NCBI GenBank assembly: GCA_963766605.1
Contig: CAVYAT010000007.1
Coordinates: forward strand, 186,001-250,000
Source: AC-49 sp963766605
GTDB taxonomy: Bacteria; Actinomycetota; Thermoleophilia; Solirubrobacterales; Solirubrobacteraceae
DNA length: 64,000 bases
Direction: 5' to 3'
Part shown: positions 40,433-50,822 of the stretch, piece after piece
Layout of the letters: the number at the start of each line of letters is the position of its first letter
How positions within the stretch are numbered: the first letter of the stretch is position 1
Program-made: the position numbers and the translations under genes
Notes under the pieces: generated by a model
Databases searched by the model: none
Told to the model about the DNA's origin: nothing
What the model saw: only the letters and a program-made list of their open reading frames with translations

Positions 40433-40470
40433 GTTGTTCGACGTCTGACAACGGTTGTTCGATGTCTGAC
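40433..40470. promoter_or_regulatory. Two 17-base direct repeats 21 bases apart (operator-like)
   Basis: gttgttcgacgtctgac and gttgttcgatgtctgac differ in one base and repeat at a 21-base step, two turns of the helix. They lie between the divergent beta-helix gene and the first CO-dehydrogenase-accessory gene, about 75 bases before the putative -10 of the latter. Such spacing fits two protein subunits bound on one face of DNA. The binding protein is not known. Confidence 0.5.
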
Positions 40471-40545
40471 GGCGCACCAAGATTTGGCTAATCGAATCCC
40501 CTCATCCGCCGACTGCGGCAGCCCCGCCCCCGAGCCGACCACCGC

Positions 40546-40551
40546 TATAGC
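40546..40551 (+). promoter_or_regulatory. Putative -10 element (tatagc)
   Basis: tatagc lies about 34 bases before a strong Shine-Dalgarno sequence (aaaggagg) and 46 bases before the ATG of the XdhC N-domain gene. No convincing -35 is seen, as is common in high-GC actinomycetes. Confidence 0.4.
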
Positions 40552-40597
40552 CTGTTCACACGAGCCATTCGGGGTTCACGCCGCAAAGGAGGCCGCA

Positions 40598-40912
40598 ATG
40601 AAGGACGTTCTCGAGCAGGTCGATCAGTGGCTGGCCCGCGGCGATGAGGTGGCGCTGGCCACGGTGGTCGCGGTCAAGCGCTCGGCGCCCCGCCCCCCGG
40701 GGTCGAAAATGGCGATCAACAGCCGCGGCGAGGTCTACGGCGCGGTGTCCGGTGGCTGCGTCGAGGGCGCGGTCGTCGAGCAGGCCGAGGAGGTGCTCGC
40801 CGGCGGCGAGCCGCGGCTGCTGCACTACGGCATCGTCGACAGCGACGCGTGGGACGTCGGGCTGCCGTGCGGCGGTGAGATCGACGTGTGGGTGGAGCGC
40901 TTCGAGTCGTGA
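40598..40912 (+). CDS. XdhC/CoxI N-domain protein
   Basis: The 104-residue protein matches only the first (PF02625-type) half of XdhC: VALATVVAVKRSAPRPPGSK, then GAVSGGCVEGAVVEQAEEVL and YGIVDSDAWDVGLPCGGEID. XdhC proteins bind molybdenum cofactor and help insert and sulfurate it in xanthine-dehydrogenase-family enzymes. An ideal aaaggagg sits 7 bases upstream. It overlaps the next gene by GTGA, and that gene carries the other half of XdhC, so the two likely form one split protein. Confidence 0.88.
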   Translation: MKDVLEQVDQWLARGDEVALATVVAVKRSAPRPPGSKMAINSRGEVYGAVSGGCVEGAVVEQAEEVLAGGEPRLLHYGIVDSDAWDVGLPCGGEIDVWVERFES

Positions 40913-41655
40913 GCGCACAGGCGGCGTTCGCCGACGTCGCCCGGCGCGACGAACGTGCGGCGCTGGTCACCGCGGTCGACGGGCCCCACGCCGGCCGCCG
41001 GCTGCTGGTGCGCGCCGACGGGACACGCGAGGGCACCCTGGGCGACGCGGCGCTCGACGCGCGCGCGACGCAGCACGCCGACGAGTTGATGTGGGCCGAG
41101 CGCTCCGAGCGGCGCGAAGAGCTGTTCATCGACGTCACCGCCCCGGCGCCGCGGGTCCTGATCTTCGGTGCGGTCGAGTACGCCAACCACCTCTCGCATC
41201 TCGCACGCGCGACCGGATGGCGTGCGTACGTCATCGACCCACGCGCGCGGTTTGCCACCGCCGAGCGCTTCCCCGACGCGACCGAGGTCGTCGTCGCCTG
41301 GCCGCAGAAGGCGATCGCCCAGCTCGGCGGCCTCGACCGGGCCACCTACCTCGCGGTCCTGACCCACGACCCGAAGATCGACGATGAGGTCCTGACCGAG
41401 GCGCTGGCCGGCGAGCCGGCGTACATCGGCGCGATGGGCTCCAAGCGCGCGCAGGAGCAGCGCCGCGAGCGCCTGGTCGCCCGCGGTGTCAGCGAGGATG
41501 ACCTGGCGCGGATCAGCGCGCCGATCGGGCTCGATCTCGGCGCGACGAGCGCCGAGGAGGTCGCGCTGTCGATCATGGCCGAGCTCGTCGCGGTCCGCTA
41601 TGGGCGTGACGGCGTACGGCTGTCGCAGCGCCGCGGCGGCGGGAGCATCCACTGA
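40909..41655 (+). CDS. XdhC C-domain (Rossmann) protein, copy 1
   Basis: The 248-residue protein has about 75 N-terminal residues of unrecognised sequence, then the XdhC_C Rossmann domain: RVLIFGAVEYANHLSHLARA, YVIDPRARFATAERFPDA and AYIGAMGSKRAQEQRRERL. It completes the split XdhC with the preceding gene and should assist cofactor maturation of the CO dehydrogenase. A very similar gene lies 1.9 kb downstream beyond the duplicated membrane protein. Confidence 0.88.
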   Translation: MSAQAAFADVARRDERAALVTAVDGPHAGRRLLVRADGTREGTLGDAALDARATQHADELMWAERSERREELFIDVTAPAPRVLIFGAVEYANHLSHLARATGWRAYVIDPRARFATAERFPDATEVVVAWPQKAIAQLGGLDRATYLAVLTHDPKIDDEVLTEALAGEPAYIGAMGSKRAQEQRRERLVARGVSEDDLARISAPIGLDLGATSAEEVALSIMAELVAVRYGRDGVRLSQRRGGGSIH

Positions 41656-41656
41656 C

Positions 41657-41917
41657 ATGGCGACCCTGACGATGCGCGAGGTCCAGCCCGGCGAGGTGCC
41701 GCCCGACGGCGGGACCGCGGTCCAGGAGGACCCTGATCGCCCGGTGTTCAACGGCAACGGGCCCAACGACTACGTCTGCGTCAGCTGCGGCAACCTGCTC
41801 GCCGCTGCGATGGACCCGCAGTACATGAACAAGAAGGTCCGGATCCGCTGCGGCCGCTGCCGGACCGTCAACGTCGTCGCCAAGGACGAATCGGTCGACC
41901 CGCGCACGCTGCGCTGA
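41657..41917 (+). CDS. Small zinc-ribbon-like protein
   Basis: The 86-residue protein contains CVSCGN and, 20 residues later, CGRCR, a CxxC...CxxC pair typical of zinc ribbons, inside a basic C-terminal half (KKVRIRCGRCRTVNVVAKDE). It starts one base after the XdhC C-domain stop, so it is in the same transcript. The function is not known; a role as metal or nucleic acid binding adaptor is only a guess. Confidence 0.75.
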   Translation: MATLTMREVQPGEVPPDGGTAVQEDPDRPVFNGNGPNDYVCVSCGNLLAAAMDPQYMNKKVRIRCGRCRTVNVVAKDESVDPRTLR

Positions 41918-41959
41918 GCGCGTCGTACAGAATTCCCGCGCGCGCGTGAGGCGCATCGA

Positions 41960-41965
41960 TATGCT
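41960..41965 (+). promoter_or_regulatory. Putative -10 element (tatgct)
   Basis: tatgct lies 15 bases before a Shine-Dalgarno sequence aaggagg and 30 bases before the ATG of the duplicated membrane protein. The spacing is that of a short leader. No clear -35 is seen. Confidence 0.35.
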
Positions 41966-41995
41966 CGCCGCGTCTGCCACAAGGAGGGGTCGCGA

Positions 41996-43561
41996 ATGCG
42001 AGTCAATCGTCGGGTCGGTGTGATCGAGGGCGTGATCGTGCTCGTGGTCGGGGTGCTCGTCCTGACGGTGGTCCTCGGGCTGAGCCTGATCTCGCGCCTC
42101 GACGACGGCCAGAAGGTCCTCGACGCGTCGCGGCCGGTGTTCGCCGCCAACCGGCTCAACGGCGACGCGGCCGGCATCAACCTGATCTCCAAGGACGTCG
42201 ACACGGCCGATCCGATCGTGACGGCCAACGGAACCGCGGCCGCCGAGGTGCCGCAGCTGATCGCGTTCGTCGCCAAGCAGACCGGGCTGTCGCAGGCCCA
42301 GGTCGTGGCGGCGCTGGCGAAGAACTTTCCCCACACGCTGGCGCTGTTGCAGGCGATCCCGCTGTCATCGGTCACGGCCGAGCTGCCCCATCTCCTGACC
42401 TTCCTCGAGACGACGCTGAAGGTCAGCCCGGCGCAGCTGACGGCAGCCCTGAAGACCAACTTCCCGGCGATCACCCAGGCGGTCACCAACCTGCCGACGG
42501 TCACCGGTGGCTGGGACCACGTCCAGGGCATCGACGGCATGACGCGCTTCAACGGCACCCCGGTGACCAGCGTGCCGCAGGTCCGCGACTACTTCAAGGA
42601 CGACCTGATCCCCGCAGCGGCGGCCAACAAGGCCAACTTCGACAGCCTCGACTCCAAGACGACGGTCGACTGGATCGCACCGCTGCTGCTCGTCATCGCG
42701 ATCATCGTGATCCTGTTCGCGTTGCTGATGATCTTCCGCAGCCGCAACGGGGTCTCGACCGGCGAGGCGCGGGTCTACGGCATCGTCGTCGCCGTCGTCG
42801 GCGTCGCGATCGTCGCGCTGATGCTCATCATCAACCTCACCCCGCGCGTCAGCAACGGCCAGAAGCTGCTCAACAACCTCAAGCCCGCGTTCGCCCAGAA
42901 TCGCGTGCAGGGCAGCCGCGCCGGGGTGAACATGGTCACGGCGATCGTCAACACCGAGGACCCGATCATGACCCCGCAGGGCGGCGCGGCGGCCGAGGTG
43001 CCGAAGCTGATCGCGTTCGTCTCCAAGCAGACCGGGCTGTCGCAGGCCCAGGTCGTCGCCGCGCTGGCCAAGAACTTCCCGCACACGACGGCGCTGCTCC
43101 AGGCGATCCCGCTGTCGGCGGTCACCGCCGAGATCCCGAACCTCGTCACGTTCCTGACCACGACGCTGAAGATCAGCCCGGCCCAGCTGCTCGCCGCGCT
43201 GAAGACCAACTTCCCTGGGATCGCCCAGGCGGTGACGAACCTGCCGGCCGTCACCCAGGGCTGGAACCAGATCCCCGGCATCGGCAACGCGACCAACCAC
43301 CAGGGCCAGCCGATCCGGTCGGTGCCCGACATCACGGCCTACTACAGCAAGGACGTGATCCCGGTCCTCGAGCACCAGCGGGCCGACTACGACCACCTGA
43401 CCTCGACGTCGAAGATCAACTTCCTCGGGCCGCTCGTGCTGGCCGTCGGGATCGTCGTGATCATCTACGGGCTGCTGATGACCTGGCTCGCCGGTGGCGG
43501 GCCGCCGAAGCCGCGGCGCCGGGACGCGCCCGCCGCGGCGCCCGCCGAGGCCCCCGTCTGA
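41996..43561 (+). CDS. Membrane protein made of two 250-residue tandem repeats
   Basis: The 521-residue protein is two copies of one unit with a step of exactly 250 residues. Each copy has a helix (residues 9-33 and 259-281), an outer domain of about 190 residues and a closing helix (227-247 and 477-499). The segment GLSQAQVVAALAKNFPHT occurs unchanged in both copies, at 97-114 and 347-364. The C-terminus is short, basic and proline/alanine-rich. No family is recognised; the topology suggests two extracytoplasmic lobes. A strong aaggagg lies 9 bases upstream of the ATG. It sits between two XdhC C-domain genes, so a link to the CO dehydrogenase is inferred. Confidence 0.85.
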   Translation: MRVNRRVGVIEGVIVLVVGVLVLTVVLGLSLISRLDDGQKVLDASRPVFAANRLNGDAAGINLISKDVDTADPIVTANGTAAAEVPQLIAFVAKQTGLSQAQVVAALAKNFPHTLALLQAIPLSSVTAELPHLLTFLETTLKVSPAQLTAALKTNFPAITQAVTNLPTVTGGWDHVQGIDGMTRFNGTPVTSVPQVRDYFKDDLIPAAAANKANFDSLDSKTTVDWIAPLLLVIAIIVILFALLMIFRSRNGVSTGEARVYGIVVAVVGVAIVALMLIINLTPRVSNGQKLLNNLKPAFAQNRVQGSRAGVNMVTAIVNTEDPIMTPQGGAAAEVPKLIAFVSKQTGLSQAQVVAALAKNFPHTTALLQAIPLSAVTAEIPNLVTFLTTTLKISPAQLLAALKTNFPGIAQAVTNLPAVTQGWNQIPGIGNATNHQGQPIRSVPDITAYYSKDVIPVLEHQRADYDHLTSTSKINFLGPLVLAVGIVVIIYGLLMTWLAGGGPPKPRRRDAPAAAPAEAPV

Positions 43562-43563
43562 CG

Positions 43564-44292
43564 GTGACCCCCCAGGCCGCGTTCGCCGCCGCGGCACGGG
43601 AGTACCGCCGTGCGGCGCTGGTCACGGCGGTCAGCGGGCCGGCGGCGGGACGGCGGGTGTTCGTCTCGGCCGACGGCGTGCCCGACGGCACCCTGGGCGA
43701 TGCGGCCCTCGACGACCAGGCGCTGGCCGGTGCGCTGGACCTGATGTGGGCCGAGCGCTCGGAGCTGCGCGGCGACCTGTTCATCGATATCACCGCCCCG
43801 GCGCCGCGGGTGCTGATCTTCGGCGCCGTCGCCTACGCCAACCACCTCGCCCACCTCGCGCGGCGAATGGGCTGGCAGCCCTACGTGATCGACCCGCGTG
43901 CCCGCTTCGCGACGCCGGAGCGGTTGCCCGACGCGCTCGACGTCATCGTGGCGTGGCCGCAGGAGGCCGTGCAGCAGCTCGGCGGCATCGATCGCGCGAC
44001 GTACATCGCCGTGCTGTCCAACGATCCGAAGATCGACGACGCCGTTCTGACCCTCGCCCTGAGCGCCGATCCCGCGTATATCGGCGCCATGGGATCCCAC
44101 CACGCACAGGCCGAGCGCCGCGAGCGGCTGCTGGCGTCCGGGGTCAGCGAATCCGACCTCGAGCGGATCAGCGCGCCGGTCGGGCTGGACCTCGGCGCGC
44201 AGGGCGCCTCGGAGACCGCGCTGTCGATCATGGCGGAGCTCGTCGCGGTCCGTCACGGGCGTCCCGGCGGCCCGCTCTCGGTGCGCCGTTAA
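43564..44292 (+). CDS. XdhC C-domain (Rossmann) protein, copy 2
   Basis: The 242-residue GTG-start protein parallels copy 1 along its full length: LVTAVSGPAAGRRVFVSADG, LMWAERSELRGDLFIDITAP, APRVLIFGAVAYANHLAHLA and AYIGAMGSHHAQAERRERLL. It starts two bases after the duplicated membrane protein gene. Unlike copy 1 it has no N-domain partner next to it. Both copies keep the Rossmann G-x-V loop, so both are probably functional. Confidence 0.87.
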   Translation: MTPQAAFAAAAREYRRAALVTAVSGPAAGRRVFVSADGVPDGTLGDAALDDQALAGALDLMWAERSELRGDLFIDITAPAPRVLIFGAVAYANHLAHLARRMGWQPYVIDPRARFATPERLPDALDVIVAWPQEAVQQLGGIDRATYIAVLSNDPKIDDAVLTLALSADPAYIGAMGSHHAQAERRERLLASGVSESDLERISAPVGLDLGAQGASETALSIMAELVAVRHGRPGGPLSVRR

Positions 44293-44319
44293 ATCGCCAA
44301 TCACCAATATGTCTGGCTG

Positions 44320-44325
44320 TATAGT
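44320..44325 (+). promoter_or_regulatory. Putative -10 element (tatagt) of the CO dehydrogenase operon
   Basis: tatagt stands in a short AT-richer gap (about 100 bases) after the XdhC copy 2 stop and 69 bases before the first small membrane protein. Every following gene to about 54,260 overlaps or nearly touches the next, so this would be the promoter for the whole structural operon. Confidence 0.45.
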
Positions 44326-44334
44326 CCTCGCGAC

Positions 44335-44347
44335 CTCGCTTGCGAGG
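44335..44347 (+). promoter_or_regulatory. Small hairpin in the leader
   Basis: ctcg and cgag (extended to cctcg/cgagg) pair around a four-base loop inside the leader between the putative -10 and the first ATG. It could affect message stability or be chance. Confidence 0.25.
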
Positions 44348-44394
44348 CCGCTGGATGGTCCTGACCAGCAACGCAGCAATGAAGGAGGGTTCCG

Positions 44395-44652
44395 ATGACC
44401 ATCGCCACGTCCGGCCAATGGCAGTTCGGCATCGGGGTCGGCGTCGTGGTGATCCTCGTCGCGGCGGTGATCGTGATCGTGATCGTCGCGCTGGCGATGC
44501 GGATCGCCCGCCAGGCCCGCACTGCCGAGGACGCCGTCGAGGTCGTGCGCCAGCAGACTGCCGAGCTCGGCGGAATCGCGCAGATCAACGACTCGGGCGT
44601 GCGGATCCTGCATTCGGCACGCGCGCTGCGAAAGACGGCGGTCGGCAAATGA
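44395..44652 (+). CDS. Small one-helix membrane protein 1
   Basis: The 85-residue protein has one long helix (IGVGVVVILVAAVIVIVIVA, residues about 11-33) followed by a charged helix-prone tail (RIARQARTAEDAVEVVRQQT) predicted to lie in the cytosol. A Shine-Dalgarno sequence (gaaggaggg) is 8 bases upstream. It is the first of five such proteins that run into coxM. No family is recognised; the single helix plus amphipathic tail resembles scaffold or DUF948-like proteins only in general shape. Confidence 0.8.
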   Translation: MTIATSGQWQFGIGVGVVVILVAAVIVIVIVALAMRIARQARTAEDAVEVVRQQTAELGGIAQINDSGVRILHSARALRKTAVGK

Positions 44653-44945
44653 CGCTCGCAACCCTGACCGGGCAGACCTACTTCGCGATCGCCCTGGCCA
44701 TCGGGCTCGGCGCAGCGGTGATCGTCGCGATCCTGCTGACGCTGCTGCTGCGCTCCGTGGAGAGCATCGAGAACTCGGTCGACGGCCTGCTGGAGATCGC
44801 GGGCCAGGTCGGCGCGAACACGGCGAACATTCCCCAGCTTCAGGCCACTGCGCCCGTGCTGGCCCAGATCGTGGAGGAAGCAGTGGTCCAAGACGGCTAT
44901 ATGAACGCGCTGACCGACGGCTTCGGGAACGGAGCGACGGCATGA
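44649..44945 (+). CDS. Small one-helix membrane protein 2
   Basis: The 98-residue protein overlaps gene 1 by ATGA. After a polar start (MTLATLTGQTYFAIA) comes one helix (GLGAAVIVAILLTLLLRS) and then a heptad-like tail (VESIENSVDGLLEIAGQVGA, NIPQLQATAPVLAQIVEEAV). No catalytic residues are seen. Membrane anchoring of a partner is the simplest idea. Confidence 0.8.
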   Translation: MTLATLTGQTYFAIALAIGLGAAVIVAILLTLLLRSVESIENSVDGLLEIAGQVGANTANIPQLQATAPVLAQIVEEAVVQDGYMNALTDGFGNGATA

Positions 44946-45223
44946 GCGGCGCACACGTTCTCGTCCTGCTCGGCGTCGTGCTCGCGGTGCTCGTCGTCCT
45001 CGTCCTCGCCGTCGCGCTGATCGAGGTCCGCTCGGGCCTGCGCAAGATCTCCGAGGGGCTGGCGACGCTGGGCGGGGCGCTGGAGGGCGTCGAGGCCGAG
45101 CACCTTCGCCCGCTCGAGCCCGCGGTCAAGGCGATCAACGCGCAGTTCGACATCATCCTCGGGGCGATGCCGGGGATCGCGCGCAAGGCGGCGATCGTCG
45201 CGGAACGGAGGCCGAAGTCATGA
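44942..45223 (+). CDS. Small one-helix membrane protein 3
   Basis: The 93-residue protein has an N-terminal helix (VLVLLGVVLAVLVVLVLAVA) and a helical tail (LIEVRSGLRKISEGLATLGG, VEAEHLRPLEPAVKAINAQF). It overlaps gene 2 by ATGA. The tail ends basic (RKAAIVAERRPKS). The phrase INAQFDIILG recalls INAQLDAGVD in protein 5, so 3 and 5 may be related. Confidence 0.8.
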   Translation: MSGAHVLVLLGVVLAVLVVLVLAVALIEVRSGLRKISEGLATLGGALEGVEAEHLRPLEPAVKAINAQFDIILGAMPGIARKAAIVAERRPKS

Positions 45224-45489
45224 CCCTCTGGTGGATCGGAGATGTCGTCCTCATCGTCGTCGTGCTGCCCGTCGTCGTCTACCTGCTGCGCGGCGTCCTG
45301 AAGGCCGCCCGGTCGATCGTCCCGACGGTCGACGGCATCGCGGCGACCGCGGCCGCCGGCTCCAAGGACCTCGATGCCGCGGCGCTGCTGGTGACCACGC
45401 GCGAGCAGGTCAAGCAGACGGTCGCGGTGGTCGCCGACTACGGCGGCTCGCTCGACGTGATCGTCGACGACGCCGCGCAGGGGGCCTGA
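45220..45489 (+). CDS. Small one-helix membrane protein 4
   Basis: The 89-residue protein has a helix at its start (WWIGDVVLIVVVLPVVVYLL) and a tail with IVPTVDGIAATAAAGSKDLD and REQVKQTVAVVADYGGSLDV. It overlaps gene 3 by ATGA. Like its neighbours it has no recognised domain. Confidence 0.8.
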   Translation: MTLWWIGDVVLIVVVLPVVVYLLRGVLKAARSIVPTVDGIAATAAAGSKDLDAAALLVTTREQVKQTVAVVADYGGSLDVIVDDAAQGA

Positions 45490-45492
45490 GCC

Positions 45493-46095
45493 ATGCCCGC
45501 AGCCGCAATCGCCCTGATCATCGGCGTCCTGCTCGTCGTCCTGGCGCTCGTCTACTACCTCGTGTCGACGATCTTCGCGCTGAACTCGATTCGCAAGGGC
45601 CTCGACGAGGTGATCACCGGCGTGTCGGAGATCATCGAGAAGAGCGCGCCGGTCAACGAGATCGTCGTCGACATCAACGCGCAGCTCGACGCGGGCGTCG
45701 ACCTGCTCGAGGGTCTGCTGGTCAAGAAGGCCGGGATGCGCGACGCGGTCGGGCTGATCGAAGGCCTGTATCCCGGCGCCGCCGCGGCAGGTCTGCGCAA
45801 CTTCCCCGAGAGCAAGGACGTCGACCCGCCGCGCATCGGCGAGGTCTACACCCAGGGGACGCTGACGCTCGCGCGGCTGGGGCGCGAGGCGCCGATCGCC
45901 GCGGCCAGCCCCGACGGGCCCGCGCTGCGCGATGTCGAGGGCGGGAGCCTCGCCGCGCGTCTGCTGTACCCCGAGATCCGCCAGTCCCGCCCCGACTCGC
46001 TGCCGCGGTCCCCGGTGATCGGCAGCGATGCGCCGGTTCAGTACGAGCAGCGCGACGACATCGGCAAGCCCCGCAAGCGGCTCCCCGTACGCTGA
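45493..46095 (+). CDS. One-helix membrane protein 5 with C-terminal extension
   Basis: The 200-residue protein begins with a helix (AIALIIGVLLVVLALVYYLV), continues with a helical part (IRKGLDEVITGVSEIIEKSA, EIVVDINAQLDAGVDLLEGL) and adds a 100-residue polar C-terminus with many Pro and Arg (YPEIRQSRPDSLPRSPVIGS). It starts three bases after gene 4 and ends 19 bases before coxM, so it is the link to the enzyme genes. The C-terminal extension is the best candidate for a cytosolic contact with the dehydrogenase; this is inference. Confidence 0.8.
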   Translation: MPAAAIALIIGVLLVVLALVYYLVSTIFALNSIRKGLDEVITGVSEIIEKSAPVNEIVVDINAQLDAGVDLLEGLLVKKAGMRDAVGLIEGLYPGAAAAGLRNFPESKDVDPPRIGEVYTQGTLTLARLGREAPIAAASPDGPALRDVEGGSLAARLLYPEIRQSRPDSLPRSPVIGSDAPVQYEQRDDIGKPRKRLPVR

Positions 46096-46114
46096 GTAGG
46101 AAAGGACCCATCCC

Positions 46115-46990
46115 TTGCAGACCCCCGCACCATTCGACTACGAGCGTGCGACCAGCGTCGAGGGCGCGATCGCGTCGCTGAGCCAGATGGGCTCCGACGC
46201 GCGCGTGATCGCCGGCGGCCACAGCCTGCTGCCGATGATGAAGCTGCGTCTGGCCCAGCCGGGCAAGCTCATCGACATCAACGACCTGCACGAGCTGAGC
46301 TACATCCGCCAGGCCGACGACGAGATCCACATCGGCGCGCTGACGCGTCACAAGGATCTGCTCGAGTCCGAGCTGCTGGCCCGCGAGTTCCCGCTGTTCG
46401 CAGACGCCGAGAAGGTGATCGCCGACCCGGTCGTGCGCAACTGGGGCACGATCGGCGGCTCTCTGTGCCAGGCCGACGCCGCCGAGGACCTGTCGGCGGT
46501 CTGCGCCGCGGCGAAGGCCAAGGTCGTGATCCGCGGCGTGTCGGGCGAGCGCGTCGTCGACATGGACGACTTCCACATCGGCCCGTACATGACGGCGGTC
46601 AAGGACGGCGAGCTGCTGACCCAGATTCGCCTCAGCCTGCGGCCGGGCGCCGGCAGCGCCCACGAGAAGGTCGAGCGGCGCGCGGGCGACTGGGCGATCG
46701 CCGCCGCGTCGGCGGCCGTGTGGATGAACGGCGGGACGATCCGCTCGATCGGCATCGCGCTGAGCGCGGTCGGGCTGACGACCGTCCATCTGTCGCGCGC
46801 CGAGGAGCTGCTGGCGGGTCAGTCGCCGTCGGACGAGCTGTTCGAGCAGGCCGGCCAGATCGCGTCGGAGGACTGCTCGCCGACATCCGACGGCCGCGGC
46901 CCGGTCGACTACAAGCGCCATCTCGCCGGCGTACTCACCCAGCGTGCGCTGCGCCGTGCGACCGCCCGCGCCCTGCACCAGGAGGCATAG
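46115..46990 (+). CDS. coxM: Carbon monoxide dehydrogenase medium (FAD) subunit
   Basis: A TTG start 10 bases after aaagga gives MQTPAPFDYERATSVEGAIA. The 291-residue protein has the FAD loops AGGHSLLPMMKLRL (residues 33-46) and TIGGSLCQAD (112-121), as in CoxM of the xanthine dehydrogenase family. It passes electrons from the [2Fe-2S] clusters of CoxS to the external acceptor, which in actinomycetes is thought to be the quinone pool. It directly precedes coxS. Confidence 0.95.
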   Translation: MQTPAPFDYERATSVEGAIASLSQMGSDARVIAGGHSLLPMMKLRLAQPGKLIDINDLHELSYIRQADDEIHIGALTRHKDLLESELLAREFPLFADAEKVIADPVVRNWGTIGGSLCQADAAEDLSAVCAAAKAKVVIRGVSGERVVDMDDFHIGPYMTAVKDGELLTQIRLSLRPGAGSAHEKVERRAGDWAIAAASAAVWMNGGTIRSIGIALSAVGLTTVHLSRAEELLAGQSPSDELFEQAGQIASEDCSPTSDGRGPVDYKRHLAGVLTQRALRRATARALHQEA

Positions 46991-46995
46991 AGGCC

Positions 46996-47484
46996 ATGGA
47001 CAACATCACCGTCACGATGACCGTCAACGGCGAGCAGGTCACCAAGGAGATCGAGCCGCGGCTGCTGCTCGTGCACTTCCTGCGTGAGACGCTCGAGCTG
47101 CACGGCACCCACTGGGGTTGCGACACGTCCAACTGCGGCGCCTGCGTCGTGCAGCTCGACGGCCAGCCGGTCAAGTCGTGCACGCGCCTGGCGGCGATGT
47201 GCGACGGCCACGAGGTTCGCACCGTCGAATCGCTGGAGGTCGACGGCAAGCTCGACCCGATCCAGCAGGGCTTCCACGAGCTGCACGCGCTGCAGTGCGG
47301 GTTCTGCACGCCGGGCATGCTGATGACGACGCGGGCGCTGCTCGACGAGAACCCCAACCCCACCGACCACGAGATCCGCACCGCGATCTCCGGCGGCATC
47401 TGCCGCTGTACCGGGTACAAGAACATCGTGGCCGCCGTGCAGTGGGCGGCCTCGCAAGAAGCCTCGACACGACAGGAGGCGTGA
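46996..47484 (+). CDS. coxS: Carbon monoxide dehydrogenase small (2Fe-2S) subunit
   Basis: The 162-residue protein has both iron-sulfur motifs complete: Cys42, 47, 50 and 62 in the plant-ferredoxin-like domain, and Cys101, 104, 136 and 138 in the helical domain (CGFCTPG, GGICRCTGY). It carries electrons from the molybdenum site in CoxL to FAD in CoxM. The ATG follows the coxM stop by five bases with a ggagg-type site inside the coxM end. Confidence 0.96.
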   Translation: MDNITVTMTVNGEQVTKEIEPRLLLVHFLRETLELHGTHWGCDTSNCGACVVQLDGQPVKSCTRLAAMCDGHEVRTVESLEVDGKLDPIQQGFHELHALQCGFCTPGMLMTTRALLDENPNPTDHEIRTAISGGICRCTGYKNIVAAVQWAASQEASTRQEA

Positions 47485-47489
47485 CCACG

Positions 47490-49870
<2,381 letters not shown>

Positions 49871-49874
<4 letters not shown>

Positions 49875-50822
49875 TCTCCGACGCGCTCGCGGCACGGGCG
49901 CACGACCTGACCGCGGCCGGCACGGCGTTCGTGACGGCCACGGTCGTTCGGGTCCAGCGCCCGACGAGCGTCGAGCCGGGCAACGTCGCCCTGATCCTCG
50001 GCGACGGGACGATCGAGGGCTTCGTCGGTGGCGTGTGCGCCGAGCACAGCGTGCGCGCCTACTCGCTGGTCGCGATGCGCGACGGCGAGCCGGTGCTGCT
50101 GAAGATCATGCCCGACGCCGACGTCGAGGTCCCCGAGGACGCCGACCCGGCCGACACCGAGCAGGTCGTCGCCGTCGAGGACGGAGCGGTCACGGTCAAG
50201 AACCCGTGCCTGTCGGGCGGCGCGATCGAGGTCTTCCTCGAGCCGTCGCTGCCGGCGCCCCGGGTCGTCGTCATCGGCCAGACGCCGATTGCCCAAGCCG
50301 TGCTCGCGCTCGGCGCCCACGTCGATCTCGAGATGGTCGCCGGCGGCGACCCGACGAGCGGCGACTTCGCCGTCCTCGTCGCCGGGCACGGCCGCGACGA
50401 GCTGCACGCGCTGCGCATGGGGCTCGACGCGCAGCTGCGCCTACGTCGGCCTCGTGGCCAGCCGCAAGCGCGGCGCCGGCGTGCTCGATGAGCTGCGCGC
50501 CGACGGCGTCGCCGACGAGCAGCTTGACCGGATCGACGTCCCGGCCGGGATCGAGATCGGCGCGCGGACGCCGGGCGAGGTCGCGCTGGCGATCCTGGCC
50601 AAGATCGTCGCCGTTCGCCGCGACGAGGCGACGCCGATGCGCGCCCCGCTGCGCACGGCCGGCGCTCCGCCGTCGTCGGCCCTGGCGGTCGACCCGATCT
50701 GCGGGATGACCGTCGCCGCGGTCCCGTCGACACTGTCGGTCCAGCACGACGGCGAGACCGTGTACTTCTGTCGCGAGGCCTGTCGCGACACGTTCCTGGC
50801 CGAGCACTCCCATGCCGCGTGA
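49871..50822 (+). CDS. XdhC-family maturation protein fused to a YHS domain (one frame break)
   Basis: The N-terminal XdhC part (FVTATVVRVQRPTSVEPGNV, VGGVCAEHSV, PRVVVIGQTPIAQAVLALGA) and a C-terminal Rossmann part (AYVGLVASRKRGAGVLDELR) are followed by a YHS metal-binding segment, DPICGMTV and YFCREACRDTFL, near residues 275-310. CoxF/CoxI proteins of this type mature the Mo cofactor; the YHS domain could hold a metal such as the copper of the Mo-Cu site, which is inference. A one-base indel near 50,435 joins the two frames. It is the one clear break in this part of the window. Confidence 0.85.
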
